Assembly (NCBI GenBank): GCA_021399445.1
Contig: JAJTUQ010000006.1
Coordinates: forward strand, 496,001 to 560,000
From: Xylogone sp. PMI_703
Taxonomy: Eukaryota; Ascomycota; Leotiomycetes
Length of the DNA: 64,000 bases
Direction: 5' to 3'
Under the pieces are notes generated by a model. It did not search any database. It had not been told where the DNA came from and saw only the letters and a list, made by a program, of their open reading frames with translations. Each line of letters opens with the position of its first letter. Positions within the stretch are counted from its first letter, which is position 1. Made by a program: the position numbers and the translations under genes. Below are positions 10,195 to 22,926 of this stretch, one piece after another.

Positions 10195-10690
10195 GACAAT
10201 AATACAGTGTATCTATTAAGCTATGGAAGAAGACAGTGAGGAATTACGGTAAAGGTTTTCAGAGAACGGGTACGTTGCCAAATTGATAGGGGATTTCTCA
10301 TTATTTTAGCGCCACCAAACCTCTTACGTCGGGAAAATTAGGCCTTATGGGAGGCCCCAACGTCCGTTGCGGCACAGCTCGGAACTCGCAATATCAGCTT
10401 GTTTTGGACTCAAGGAAGTGGATACTTCAGCATCGTCCATAAATAAATTAGCAGACGCTAGCGAAAGCTTTTTAATAAGACATCCAACCAGCGTAGCGTA
10501 CTACATAATGATGTCAGTTCCAGGCTTATAGGCAATCCTCAACAAAAACGGAATAAATTACAGGATTAATCTCATCTATATGTACTAATGGTATGAAACC
10601 CAACAGGTCCTTAGACCTTAATAATCTACCTAATCGATAATGCCACCAGCCAGTCACTCATACATTACCAGCGAAACGCCAGGCTCTAAA
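10195..10690. other. Intergenic between two minus-strand genes
   Basis: Contains the promoter of the small membrane protein and the 3' flank of the Zn2Cys6 gene. Nothing else supported. Confidence 0.5.
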
Positions 10691-12893
10691 TTATGCACCC
10701 GAATTCCTAACTACCGATTCCCAATTGCTAAAATCCCACTCGCCCATGATATAGCTATTATCTAATTGGTTCAAAGAAGACCCAGTCATGTTGCCAGGAG
10801 GCGGTTGGCAGTGCTTCATCCACGTTATATGCAACGGACCGGTAAACTGCTTGAGATGGCCAATGATATCCTCGGTTGACAATGGGCCTGATATTAGCTC
10901 CATGGATCTCTCAAAGGATGCTACAAAATCTCCAGTTAGCTATGCTATCAGCTTAAGCAAGTTTTTGAATTTCATACTCTTCATCAGTCGAGGTAATGTC
11001 CATACTGCGGCAAATTGTTGCAAGAAAAGCAGGAGTACGTTCCTATGATTCTCAAACCTTGCCAATACTTCCGGTAAATTATAAAATCCTGAGATATAAT
11101 GCAGATGAATGATAGTCAAAGCCCCGCAAATGATGAAGCAGACCGCTGGATCAACTGCGGAAAAGAATTGAGTGTCCCATTGTTTGACAATTGACACTAT
11201 ATCTTCGCTCTGCTCAAAGGTCTGGTTCCAACGCGTCAGCCAATTCACTTCACCCATCCGAAGATGTAAAGGGATAGTGCAGAGGGTGCGAGCCGCATGA
11301 ATGTGAAGAAGAACAAGGAGTCTAGCATGATGATCTGCACTAGACTCATTATTCATAACGTCGCGCGTGTAGTTCATGAAACGAGCTGGAAGGGCCAGAC
11401 GTATGGCGGAGAGATCGTCTTCGAGGGCTACACGTTTCTTCTCTAAGCGCTCTGAAAAACTCTGTCTCTGTAGCCGATGAACTGTCGCTATTTCTCGGAA
11501 AATATATATTGATACTATTTGCATGTTGAAAGACAAATTTCGACCTGGAACACTGATCTCTTGGACTGTCTTCCAGAGAGATGCCGTCTCGTCGGGCAGA
11601 AATATCTTGGTCTGCAGGTCCGGCTCATCTATGGTTCCTACGATGAGGGCAGTCTTGATACTCTCACTTTCTACCACAAATGGTGTGGCTGCTGTGACGT
11701 TGGAGTAGGAATCAAGGCCGTAAATGAACCACCAAACATGCTTCCATTCCTGGATCTCACTCGGTTCAACTAGGCTGTGGTCAAAAACTGCATACTCATC
11801 ATCACTATCTATCTGGTGCAGCCCGCACTGATATGCCTTTCGTGTTAGTTGTCCGATCCTTGTCCAGCCATTTTCTCCAGGAAATTGATGGAACGAATAA
11901 AAAGCAAGCAGGCACGCAAGCCTGAAGTTATCAAGTGAGAGCGACTTGGTTGGCCGTTCATTCTCAATAGGATTGAGGTTTAGGATATGTTTTATACATA
12001 ATTCAAGATCTTGTTCCGTCCAGAAAGCAGGTCGTTGGATGATCTTTGCCGACATGACAAGAATGGTAAGTAGTAAATTGTGGTCAAGAGAACCATCATG
12101 ATACTTTTGTAAGAGCTTGCGTTGCGAGAATAAGGGGACCGCAGGGTGGACATAATAAAAGAACGATTGAATCCTGGCATAGATAGATTAGTTGATGTTC
12201 TAAACTGCGCAAGAGCATGTGACAGCATACAGGCCCTCTTCTTGTGAAGCCGTAAATGGAGAAAAGTAAGGTACAGGAGGGGCTTCAGAGAACGCAGGAG
12301 TCGCTAGTGTCGAGTTCCAGGACACCGAATTAAGTAAACGTAAGACTGGATCTTCTGGTGATTGAAGGTTACGAAGACGAGTGGAATCATCTTCACTAGA
12401 AGTTGGAGTATCTCCACTAGATCCTTCAAATCTAGACAACGCGGATGAATCTGTTGTAGAACCTAGAATGAAATCGAAGTCAGCCTGGGTTCTAATAACT
12501 ATCAAGAATATACTTACGGGTGCTGCTGTTCAACTGAACAGAGGAAGTTGCCGCCGTTCTTCGACGCGACCCTTTTGGGGGACCTGGTTTTCTCCTTCTA
12601 CGGGAATATTCACAGTCTGCACTAGCTTCCAAACAGCGAGAACAAGACGGCCTCCTCATATCACCTGGATCACGTGAGTAAATCTTCTCTTTGTACCGGA
12701 GCAACAGCAATACACTTGACTTTTCTCCTAGGTCATTATTAGCAAGATAAGAACAGTCCTAAGTTATTTGGAAGACCAACACAATACACCGGTTGCACAC
12801 CCTAGTCACGTCCCTTGGCGCAGCTTCAGCGCCGTGACTGACGGAAGACTCGGGCGGCCTCTCCTCCACTGCAGAGGGCATCGCAATATCCAT
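10691..12893 (-). CDS. Zn2Cys6 fungal-specific transcription factor
   Basis: Six exons give 643 aa in frame: 12893-12781, 12727-12714, 12664-12518, 12462-12231, 12173-10978 and 10920-10691. The zinc cluster is complete only when a 14-nt microexon (12714-12727) is included; cysteines then fall at 33, 36, 43, 50, 53 and 60, the exact C-x2-C-x6-C-x6-C-x2-C-x6-C spacing. It is followed by a basic linker (RRRRKPGPPKGSRRR), an acidic/Ser-rich stretch, and the fungal transcription factor middle-homology region (FFYYVHPAVPLFS, then VMSAKII and LACLLAFYSFHQFPGENGW). Nuclear regulator, probably of a local metabolic process; the neighbouring esterase and membrane protein are candidate targets by position only. 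The first 5' splice site (GTTGGT) is weak. Confidence 0.82.
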
Positions 12894-14334
12894 AGAATAG
12901 GTGCCATCAGGTTGATCGATTGTATCCTTCCAATCCATAAAAAGAAGCTATTCGAATGTGAACAGCTGTCTAGAGGAGGGCACAGCAGCTGCTACGAACA
13001 ATAAAGGCTATTAGCGATGGCACCGAGATCCCGACTCTCCGACATTTTTAGGTTCCTGATTTAGGGACGTGTAGTAGCTCGGGAAGAACATTTGCCCGAT
13101 TGCCGTCTCTATTACGTCCGTACTGATTTCATCACTCACGTGACCAACTGGCTCGTATCTGATTATGTCAGATTAATCATGCTTCAATCAATTGGTCGAA
13201 TTTTCGATCTCAACATGATGTGTTTATGTCATATCTGATGGCCTGGTAACTAGTTCAGTGATAATAGTAGAGAAAGATACACAGCATTGAATACCAGAAC
13301 TGACAGAGAATGGCAATGAGAACAAGGCAACATCACGTGGTCCAAAAATCTCGAAATCGTCATAATTGATTAGATTCGGAAAAACTGAAGCAAGTGTTCC
13401 TGAGTAAATCTTTTTAAACTCCGGGTGATGCGCACCGCTTACACTAAGATTTCTAATCTTTGTGTAAAGGGCTGACTTACTTAAGTTAATAATACTCCTA
13501 GAAGCAGCAACACTTCGATTAGCGGAATATAAAGCTTGCAAATCAGTACCTTTCCTGGTTATAATTTATTGCTTTCAATCGTAATATTACGTTTTGACCA
13601 TTCTGTACGATGTATTGCTTGAAGTTTCGGAAAAGTACTAGGCCTGGGAGAGTGGCTGACACAGTAAGAATGGGGTACATAAAATAGCTGACAATTAACT
13701 ACTGTATTAAGTTATTAACTATTAACTACTTAGCGTCATCTCCTCCAGTAGATTTAGATCCAGCAGCCTCAAATGTCTCACTCTTTGATCCGTCACTAAT
13801 TAACCTTCTCACCAGCTAGGCTGCACTGAGCTTGACTAGCTTTTACTAGGTAGTAACAGCGGAGTGCGGGGTAGGTAATACAGTAAATTTAACCCCTCGC
13901 GATAAGATGAAAAAGCAAATGATACAGTGGTAATAAGACGGATAACATTATTAGAGAAAGCGGCATAACTAGACTTGGAAATAGGTGGAGCAAATACTTT
14001 CCTGAAAAGGAAATTAACGGACCAATACCGGTACCTTTCGCGTTGGGAGTTGCATCCCGGCAATGCAACCCCCCATGATGGAAAGACCTGTCACATCTCA
14101 CAGAAGGCACGGCAGATGCAGTAATTAAGGGACCGATGGCTTTTTATGTGACGGATGTCATTGATTGCATGCACCTTCGAACTAGAACAGAACTCCTCTA
14201 CAAAGCAGCAATTGCTATGCGAAACAAGTTGAACCCTCGTATATAAGATGCAATGTAAATTCTACCAGCAGAAACTCCCAGATGGCATAACTTCGTATTA
14301 TATAGCTCTATAAAACTCGCGATATTCACACAGC
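12894..14334. other. Intergenic, 1.4 kb, no supported gene
   Basis: Begins with the promoter of the Zn2Cys6 gene and ends at the 3' end of the next gene. A 105-codon minus-strand frame at 13224-13541 shows no domain, signal peptide or coding character that I can recognise. Confidence 0.45.
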
Positions 14335-15421
14335 TCAGTTGTATTTTTGGACCATCTCCAGGACTGCCTCGTTCACTTCCTTGGGGTTCGTTGCGTTCAG
14401 ATAGTGGGAGCCTCCTTCGAGGATGGAGACCTTGGTATCTATCGCATTGGTAAATAGCTTGATGTGTTCGTGAGGGATGGTTTTAGCACTGTAAACAGGG
14501 TCGTCGGTGCCCTGGGTCATTATTAGCTTCTGAAATGCAAAAAACCCAAAAATATAGACTGGGAGAAGATTGTCAAAACTTACATGTAACCAGTGAACGG
14601 GACACTTAATATCGCTCAGTCTCAACAATATCCCATCTCTTGTGAGTAAGTTGACTAGTGTCATCCGCAGCTTCTTTCTGCCCTCATCGCCAGTGTACAC
14701 CTCTCTGCACGTCTGGGTCCAGAACCCAACCGTCTCTTCTGACACAGCGCCAAATCCCAAAGTGCTCACCATTCCACACAAGGTATCTTCAATAACGAAA
14801 TCAGGCGTCGCAGTGGTGCTCACGTATCCCTCGACCATCGGGCCGAGAATAGGAACGGGGTCCCAGCAGCCCTTGGATTGCGAATCTGCGGACTCGTAGT
14901 CCATTGAGCTACCGAGGATGAAAAGACCTTGGATCTAACGCAAGCGATCAGTACATTAACTTCTCAAGCTTCAATTCCCGTCTTCTTTTGCTCTCATAAT
15001 AATAACCAAATCCGGAATCATTCGCGCAGGGGAAAACCCAAAAAAACAGACATACCCTCTCTGGAGCCAACAACGCCATCCGCGTAACAATCCACCCACC
15101 CTGACTCGTCCCCAGCGCAAAGACCTTCTTGATCTCCAACGCATCTAGCACCTGCAGCGCAACATGCGCGGTATCCCAATAGGTATAGTTATCCGCCGAC
15201 GTGCTCGTCGCGCCGTGGCCCAGCGGCTCAATGGCCAGCAGGTTCATCGCATCCGTAAGCTCCTTGTTGGCGAACTGGTCGCGGTACAGCGACACGGTGG
15301 TGCAGATGGAGTTGATGAGGATGCAGGTTGGTTTAGAGGCGTCGTATTTGTCTCCCGAGAGCTGGTATCCCACCTTGGTCCCGCCGAGGTGAGGGACTTG
15401 GATTGTTGTTTTAGCAGCCAT
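14335..15421 (-). CDS. Alpha/beta hydrolase, Akt2-like
   Basis: Three exons (15421-15056, 14934-14584, 14529-14335) give 303 aa; introns 14935-15055 (121 bp) and 14530-14583 (54 bp) are both phase 0. The sequence follows a family often annotated in fungi as Akt2-like or 'toxin biosynthesis' hydrolases: IQVPHLGGTKVGYQLSG, then EPLGHGATST, nucleophile Ser106 in LGTSQGGW, SMDYESADSQSKGCWDPVP, KCPVHWLH, and the probable catalytic His in GGSHYLNA near the end. The annotation label comes from homologs in metabolite clusters; the family as such consists of small cytosolic or peroxisomal hydrolases of unknown substrate. No polyketide or peptide synthase is present in the window, so cluster membership is not supported here. 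Confidence 0.8.
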
Positions 15422-16328
15422 GTTTTCAAAATCTCCAGTGGAAATATAACTTCTTTCTTTTTTTCCTGTATTATAGTTCTGTATGAACTTCTGTTATGGG
15501 AATATTTATTCCAGAGATAAGAGCCGGAGTGGAGGGGCAGGAATTAAGAGCAGAAAAAACACGATGATGAAGCTACTACGCAATCTTAAATAAAAACAGG
15601 ATATGACAGAATGTGGCTTGAGAGGAGAGCAATAGAAGAGGGAGCAGAAAGAAACCTCGGCATTTATGTAGCTCCTCGACTCCCAATTATTACCAAGCCC
15701 AGGTCCACGGGTCACAGCACCAGTATGGTAGTGATGAAACGGAGCCAGCTCTTTTGCTTCCAAATGCGGTATCAGTCCCAGAGTGCAGCTCAAGCAAGGT
15801 ACCTACAGGTACCCTATCCGTACAGCCGGCGCAAATACAACACACCGTCAACTTGCGGTAACACCCCCGCTTTCCCAAGGGCTTGCTACGAGTACCCTGC
15901 GCAAAAGCTCAGGGGAGGGGCAAAAAGGAGGCAAAAAGCTGGGCGGGAGTTTGAAACTGGTCCACTGAGCACAGGTTACATTCTATGTGCTGTACAGTTT
16001 ACAGTGTTGCATAATTAATTGTAAAATTATACGGCTGGTTTCGTACGTGAGTATGAGCCACTTTCTTGACAAATGGCCGTCTCTACTCCACCACCGAGTT
16101 ATTTTTCCATCAATGCCCGGAAGAGCAATGCACGTCGTACGTTCGAAATGCAGTTCTTCAATATAATCGATTTCTATTCGCTGGGTATCCATAAATATTC
16201 GATCCAAAATACCACCGCCCGTAAACTACATGGATACAATTCTAACTATGTTGCTTCTGTTTTTCGCTCTATAGGATATACATATATAATACTTTTACAA
16301 TACCTTCCAGGTGATGATGTTTTCTCAA
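15422..16328. other. Intergenic, no gene seen
   Basis: Promoter of the hydrolase gene at the left and 3' flank of the SAT4-like gene at the right. A few GGTACC-type words near 15793-15812 are the only notable local repeats. Confidence 0.45.
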
Positions 16329-17603
16329 CTATGGAGAGGTGACCGAGGAGAAGTCCTTCTTAACGGTGATGCTTCGCAAAGGCACCTCATCCCCACTCAA
16401 ACTGTCTCCTTCGCCCTTGTGCTCACTCGTCACGGTGTATATATAGCCGTGCTCACCCCTGAACTTTGAGTCAGAGCCCGTAGTGCCATTGTGGTCTTCA
16501 TCGAGACGAACAAACGGTCCATTGCCCACTTGGTTGAGACTGCGAAGGTGCTGCGAGCCACTGTTCGTTCCATTCTGCTCCGTCCCGGCGTTCTTGCTTC
16601 GATCGGCCGACGTGCGGAAGAGGCTGATGGAGTGCTTGATACCAAGGGTGCGGAGAATGAGTTGGACCGCGGGGCGGAGGGTTGGGAGGCAGGCTGATGT
16701 GATGCCTGCGCTCATTTCGATAGCGGTCCAGCCGACTGTGCGAGCGAGTGTGTAGGTTGGGTCTGTATTACTGTAACTGAAAAGCACGGTGAATCGGTAC
16801 GCCGAGGCAAAAACAACACTGTAGAGGCGCCTTTTGTCAGCGGGATTTGCTCTTCAATATTCAGAAATCGCAGTGTGGAGGGGTAAGCTTACAAGAAACC
16901 AAGACTGAAAGCGCAGGTAAGAGCAATCTTCTCAGACCTGCGCAGTTGCAGCTTCCAAAGATGAGGGATAGGAAGGACCAAGATGGCCAAATCAGTGAGA
17001 ATGGTGGATGCAGCATTGGCAATCCAGGTCCCGACCTGGTTGATGCAATGGCCCGGAAGTTGAGGATACCAGAGCTTCTGGACGGGGACGCAAATAAAGA
17101 TGAAGAGAAAGATGACGCAGATGACCCAGGCAATGATGAAGCCCCCGATGATGTAGGCCAGTCTCCTGAAATGTCTGAAATGGAAGATGCGGTAGTACAT
17201 CAGCAGCAGACTAAGCTTAGTCCAGACGAGGTTGACGGCGTAGAGAATCTCGGCGACCAGCAAAAATTTGGCCATCATGACGATATCGTTCATCGGAACT
17301 TTGTTAGCGTGGATGCCCATACCACACTTGAGCATGCCAATGATGAAGCCGAGAACCACGAAGTACCATCCCTATGAACGTCATTAGCGATTCCGCTGCA
17401 AACTATAATCATTGAAGTTATTTGAGGGTTTTCTTTTGGTCTGTATTTACCATTGAGAATAATATCATCCAATCATCCCACCATAGCGCCTGCTTTCTCT
17501 CATATCGAGACAGTATACGTAAAGCGACCGACACGAACGCCAGGACCGTGACCGACGAGATGGTAGCGATGGTCCATGGCTGTAGATTATCTTCCTGACC
17601 CAT
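16329..17603 (-). CDS. SAT4/rhodopsin-like seven-TM membrane protein
   Basis: Three exons (17603-17451, 17371-16893, 16818-16329) give 373 aa; introns 17372-17450 and 16819-16892. The protein has seven hydrophobic segments in the first 260 residues and the hallmarks of the fungal rhodopsin-like/SAT4 family: an extracellular N terminus, the loop WWDDWMILF after the first helix, VWTKLSLLLMYYRIF in the fourth region, a loop with CINQVGTWIANA, LTDLAILVLPIP, then AYRFTVLF and a hydrophilic Ser/Gly-rich cytoplasmic tail. Members resemble PTH11-type receptors but lack a CFEM domain, as here. Plausible plasma-membrane sensor; ligand unknown. The gene faces away from a 5.3-kb gene-poor region that probably includes its promoter. 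Confidence 0.82.
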
Positions 17604-18948
17604 GATTTCGTATCGTTATCCTGGTGCAGCATGCACACCACTGTAGGGAGTAAGCATCAATGGGGATCTGGACACTTCTATGTAACACAGCAGCGGGCGC
17701 ACAGTCGAAGGAAAAGAGCGAGGTCAGTTAAGAAGAGGTGGCAGAGCCCGAGTCAATATAATGGAACATCGTGCGTTGCGCACGCACACACGGATCGTCT
17801 AGAAAAGAGAAGTCTCGAATTGCCAAAAGATTGAGTTCTGATTTTCCTTCTGGCAAGGACTAAGAAAGGTGCAGTAGAGATTGACGTTACTCTAACGTGA
17901 TGCGACCAAGTCCGGTCTCTCAGGTTTTCGCCATCGGGAGATCTGGAACCACAGAGGAGGTCGGTACGGTCGAGAGCCCACTCCAAGTGCCGTTGGTCCC
18001 CTCGGTCCCTTACGGCCTTCTCCCTCGGGGGCCTTTTAGAGCATCGACTGCATTAACATTGTGTGGATTAAGGTGGATGGCTGTGTGCTGTCAGTGGCTC
18101 TTGCCCCTGACAAAGAACTGCGGAGGGGTGATCAAGCATGAACGATTGCAGCAGCCCCTAAAGGGCATGACAGCAGCGTAGTGTGTTCCCCTGCGTCGCA
18201 AAGGCCATGATCGACGAAGTTTAACACCTTGTAAGGAACGTTCTCGGACCCTATTTTCTCAAGCCGTCGCTCCATCGCAGCGTCGGACCAAGCCTTGGCC
18301 GGTAAAGACCGCGGGATGGTCAAGAATTGGCAATGGGACTAGCCTGGTGGAAGAACTTCCATAGCTCCGGAGGATCCAGTAAATCCACAAATTTCCAACC
18401 TGCTAATGCCCATTGTGAGGCGCCACACCAGCAAAGGCCTCGAGCAGCTCGAGTCAGGTTTGAGTGGATACAGACATAACGGGAAAGGGTTGTGAAGGCT
18501 CGAGCCGTTACCCAGGCCGGTGAAAGTTTAAGCAAGCATAACCGCTTTACTCCGTTGTGTGGCTTCGGGGATATTACGGGGGGGACGAGAGATCCGCAAT
18601 GCCATGGCAAAACTACGTAATACGAGAGTACGAGTTACGAAAGAGAATAAAGAGGGCTCATGCCCCCTAAAGGAAAACGCTTGAGCACAAGGTCCAACGC
18701 GTGGTAATATCCCGACTAGGAACTCCTAGGAGCATAATAACACCTGTAGGGTCTCATCCAGGGCTCTCAAAGAACAGGAACAAAAGGAAATCCAGGCCCC
18801 CAACTAACTAAACATAATTAAGGTCCATGCGAGTGTAACAGTCACACAAAAAACCGTCCCTAGTTACCGTATCATTTACGAGTTGCAAAAGAAAGCAAAG
18901 GCCAAGATCAACGAAAGTAGAGAAAGAAAAAGGAAAAGGTGATCTGAT
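17604..18948. other. Gene-poor region, first part
   Basis: Promoter flank of the SAT4-like gene followed by sequence with only short, uninformative frames. No transposon or tRNA features seen. Confidence 0.45.
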
Positions 18949-18965
18949 TTAGCCACCACCTAAAC

Positions 18966-19355
18966 CTACCTATAACACCCCCACCCCCATCGCGATGCAA
19001 TGAAAAAAGCGACAGATACCTGATCGCATTTCTGACATGTAACATTTTCCCACCGTTCGGGCGACGATACCACGCAGCCACGCGGCACAGGAACACGATT
19101 CGTGCGACATACGATCGATCCAATCCGGTAGGTAATTGCTGTGGCTCTCCCGCACCCTACGCAGAGTCGCATTTTGGGCTCATCTCTAGGGTTCTCACTA
19201 CGCACAGTAAGTACCACGCGAGCCACGGACGTACCTAATGTTCGCACAGTAAGACGTATAATTTCTGGTGCGCACTGATAACCGTACTGCTCTGTTTCTT
19301 GCCCCTCCTGCTCTTCTGCAACTTTAAAACATGGCGAGGGGATAGGCTTTTGCAT
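18966..19355 (-). CDS. Possible small CxxC zinc-ribbon-like protein
   Basis: Tentative. A 129-codon ATG frame contains paired cysteines spaced like a zinc ribbon: MRLCVGCGRATAITYR, then GSIVC, RGC and VTCQKCDQ. A plausible intron (19019-18970, GTATCT..TTATAG) directly after CQKCDQ would end the protein a few codons later, which is tidy. The N-terminal part is basic and polar. I recognise no family, and the region is otherwise gene-poor, so chance cannot be excluded. Confidence 0.3.
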   Translation of the reverse strand: MQKPIPSPCFKVAEEQEGQETEQYGYQCAPEIIRLTVRTLGTSVARVVLTVRSENPRDEPKMRLCVGCGRATAITYRIGSIVCRTNRVPVPRGCVVSSPERWENVTCQKCDQVSVAFFIASRWGWGCYR

Positions 19356-22300
19356 GGTTTGTTATTGTGAGAGCATAAGTGCTGTTGCGAAAAAGAAAGA
19401 AAAGAGATTTTCTCCCTGGTGTTCAGCTTATTCATTCGAATCAGCAATTAACAAATATGACTGCGATTTGCAGTTCGTAGTCCGTTACTCGTTGCCATGC
19501 TGAGACGTTGAGGATCGAGTCGTCTTTGTTTTGCTTTTTCGACAAGATAAAATTTTTCAGCAGCTTCAGGGTTTCATAACGGAGGGACATCCGATGAAAA
19601 AACAAAGACAGAGATACTCGGCAGTTGAAATTCTTTAATTTTTTCTTTTTTTTCTTTTCAGACATCTCTCCTTTCTACCCCAGCTTCTTCGTTGGAGACT
19701 TCTTCGTTCGAGAAACGAGCAAAGTCATATACAAGTATGTAGCTACAGGTGCAGTACAGTGTAACTCTTCAGTGAGATAAATATACCAAGAGTTTCGGGT
19801 AACGTTTTTGCTCCCATCAGCTAGGAATTAGTGTGGCAGTTGTGAGGGGTCTGGTCGTGTCAGATCCGAATACATCATTCTAGTCCCGGGAGTCCCCCCA
19901 CTACAGGCGAATCATCCAGGCACGCGCTTTCGCATACGTCGTATCCACAGGGGCAATGCAATGACGGGCCAAGAGGATCCTCTTACGAACTGGTCATGTC
20001 ACTCTCGAGATGCTCTTGGCTAAAAAGAAACCGGATCTGTCCACCTTGACCTGTCGCGGATTTCTTAATCCGGCCACGCCAGCTTCTTGTGGCATGCTGT
20101 GCGGGTCCTGAGCATTGTAGTTAGATCCAGGAGTTACGCAGCATACTCGGTTCTGTGCTGTGAGAACGGAAGCCGATATCCAAATAGAGAAATAAAACCT
20201 TCGCCTATGCTTAAAACGAGTCACGAAACTCTCAATACGGTACAGGTACGGGTATGTTAACTAGGCCCGTACCGTTGTACCCACCTGTCAAACATAACAA
20301 TGCATAATTGTGAGCAAGATGGGCTGTTTTGACAGCTTAACGGCGCGAGTCCAAGCCAACAACAGCCGTAGCACAACGCCAAAAACCCGCGCCGGCTCGG
20401 CCTCAGCCAGTGAGCTAACCACCGGTCCACGCGGACATTCCACTCAGTACGGTCTCGGCCAAGCGGACTGGGACCTGTGATCGGCGGTAGCTCATTTGCA
20501 CATGTTTCTTGTGCTACCGGTAGTTCTATCGGTAACTTATTAGCATTGATAATGAAAACCTCTTGCATAAAAGCTTAACACTGTGCTCTACATGGTGGGT
20601 TTTTCAAGCGTTCTAGAAAAGACCCATGGCTCCACAGAATGTGCTATCGACGTGGTATTACATTGTCAGAAGGTGTCTAATAATATGCAGAGATGGTCAG
20701 GTCAAAGCCCCTGATCTGAGATGTTGTACAGCGCGCCGAGAAATCAGCATGTTATTTCGCAAGTGCCCATATCATAGCACTTAAGGAATGTGACGTACCA
20801 GGTTGAAAAGATTCAGCATGGTAGCTATTTATCCGGACCTGAAAAAATGACAACAACGACTATGCAGATCCACATGCTATTTCCTACCGTCCCCAATTGC
20901 CATTTCTTGGACCTTCTACCTCGTACCTGACCGATTCTCCGTGTCTTCACGAGACTAACAAATCTCAACGGCTTCGATTCTGCAGTCAGATCCTAATGTT
21001 GAACACTAAATCCATATTTGGTAGGGGATTGCAAGCAGGACGGCACTACCGGTCACTTCTTACCATGAATAGGCTACGATCAGCTAGATCCCGCGTCGTT
21101 GAAACACCTCCGCCTTGCCACGCTAACGAGGCTAACTCTCTTCCCCTTTCCTTACAGTTCCTCTGTTCCAGCATCATATCGATACGGTAATCTCCTTCAG
21201 GTACAGATACAGATACAGGCCTCCCTTGAACGCGGCGATAGCACATGCCAAATACAGTACGGTATGTGCCCTGTGCCTAAAGCGACCCCTGAGCCCTCGT
21301 TCACAGTTCCAACGATCAGCGTGGCGAGATCCGAGATCAGAACAATACCCGATGTGTTAGCGTCTTGCTGAGGAATATTTTGCCGTTTTGGGTGGCGATA
21401 GATTGAAGAGATTTTTTCTGCGATGATGATGATGATGTCATCATAGATTTTATGTACAATGGATGGAGACGTTATTGTTTGTTTACATTTGTTGATTCAG
21501 TTTAAGGTTCGGGACTTGTGCAATTATTCTAAGGTACTACCGATGTGCAGTTATTGCATGACCAGTGAGGTTGGCTAAAATTATGAGTGTGAGATATTTG
21601 TGCAGGTACCCGTGCATTAGCACGCCATCCAAGAAGTCACTGTCTCAGTCTTGAGGCTGTAATTGGTGTCTCGGAGACGGTCCATTCCGTCTGTCTCTTG
21701 ATTGATTGCGTGTCTGACCCAGAGAATGTGGCTTGGTCACTAAGTCTAATGAAGCATCGAGGGTTGGTATTTGAAGACTCGAGACTACCCCTATTTTAAC
21801 TATCCCATGAGACTGAATCAAAACATTCTATGAATGTAGATGCTGCCCAACTCTTGCGTGAGAGCTCATGCCCTCGTTCAGCAAACCGAGCAAAGATAAA
21901 GCACCGCAACCCCAACAAAGAGCAGCAACTCAACGGATAGAGATATCCCGTCGTGCTCTGTGTGATCCACTTGACTCGTGATCAGAGCCGAACCAAGCAG
22001 TATTCATCGGCGTCCTGAAACTCGCAAGTGTGTAGTATCCGGATACGGATAGCCTTACTACCGAGACTTCTCCTGTTCTGCCGGCATAGGAAACCGTGCT
22101 ATCTCCTGCGCTGCGTCATGCATTCTCTTTTCGGTGGGTTGGGCTAACTTAACAGCTTCTTTAGAGCCGATAGCAATGATAATGGTAGCGAAGATGCTAT
22201 TATCTATTTATATCTAGCAAGTAGCTGGCGTATCTGCTATTCTGTGACCTCCCTCGATAGAGAAAGATGGGTTAGGATCTATATAAACGGTACTGTTATA

Positions 22301-22926
22301 ATAAGTTGAGAATCATGAGGGGAAGCGGACTCTTGCCGTAATTGGTTTGGGTATGTATATAGTACACAAGGTATCCACGGCCACGAGGCATGGCTATGGA
22401 AGTATATGATTTTTACTCCTTACCGGGATTCAACTTAGGGGTCGAGGAATATTTAGTCTCACTTCAAAAGTACTTTAAATTGCTGTTACCACTTTGTATA
22501 TCACATATTTCACATTTCAGTCGTGTTAAAATGTCCATTTAAGATTCTAGTACAGATTCTATGCACTCTGCTGGGCTTGACATAGCTATCCCTGGGTTTC
22601 TCGGTTTGGTGGTCTCACGAGGACGAGATTAGCGCATCTAAGAAAAATCCAATATCCACAAAAGTGATCAAAATATCTCGTTACTCATTCAGGTTGAAAG
22701 CATTACTTAAGCATCTGTAAGTTTTCAACAATATTTTCTTATAAATGCGTTGAAACATATTTTATTGGTATAATAATAATTCTAAATTGAACGAACGGAC
22801 TAATGCTATATGATCTATAAAAAATACAAAATAATATATATCAGGAAGAATAGATTGAGAGAAAAGCTGAACAAGACACCATGATGACTGAAGGTGGTTG
22901 GTACAAATCAGCATCCAAATAATAAA
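19356..22926. other. Gene-poor region, second part
   Basis: 3.6 kb without a supported coding gene. It contains a pyrimidine-rich tract (about 19620-19690), a GATGATGATGATG microsatellite with adjoining TCATCAT (21422-21446) and several GGTAC-containing words. It ends at the 3' flank of the secreted hydrolase gene. A long non-coding transcript or untranslated leader is possible but not shown. Confidence 0.45.

Noticed and set aside
13224..13541. Minus-strand 105-aa frame
   Set aside because: No domain, no signal peptide, no splice partners and no recognisable relatives.
21422..21446. GAT microsatellite with adjoining TCATCAT as a possible terminator hairpin
   Set aside because: Simple-sequence repeat; hairpin terminators are not used by fungal RNA polymerase II and no gene ends here.
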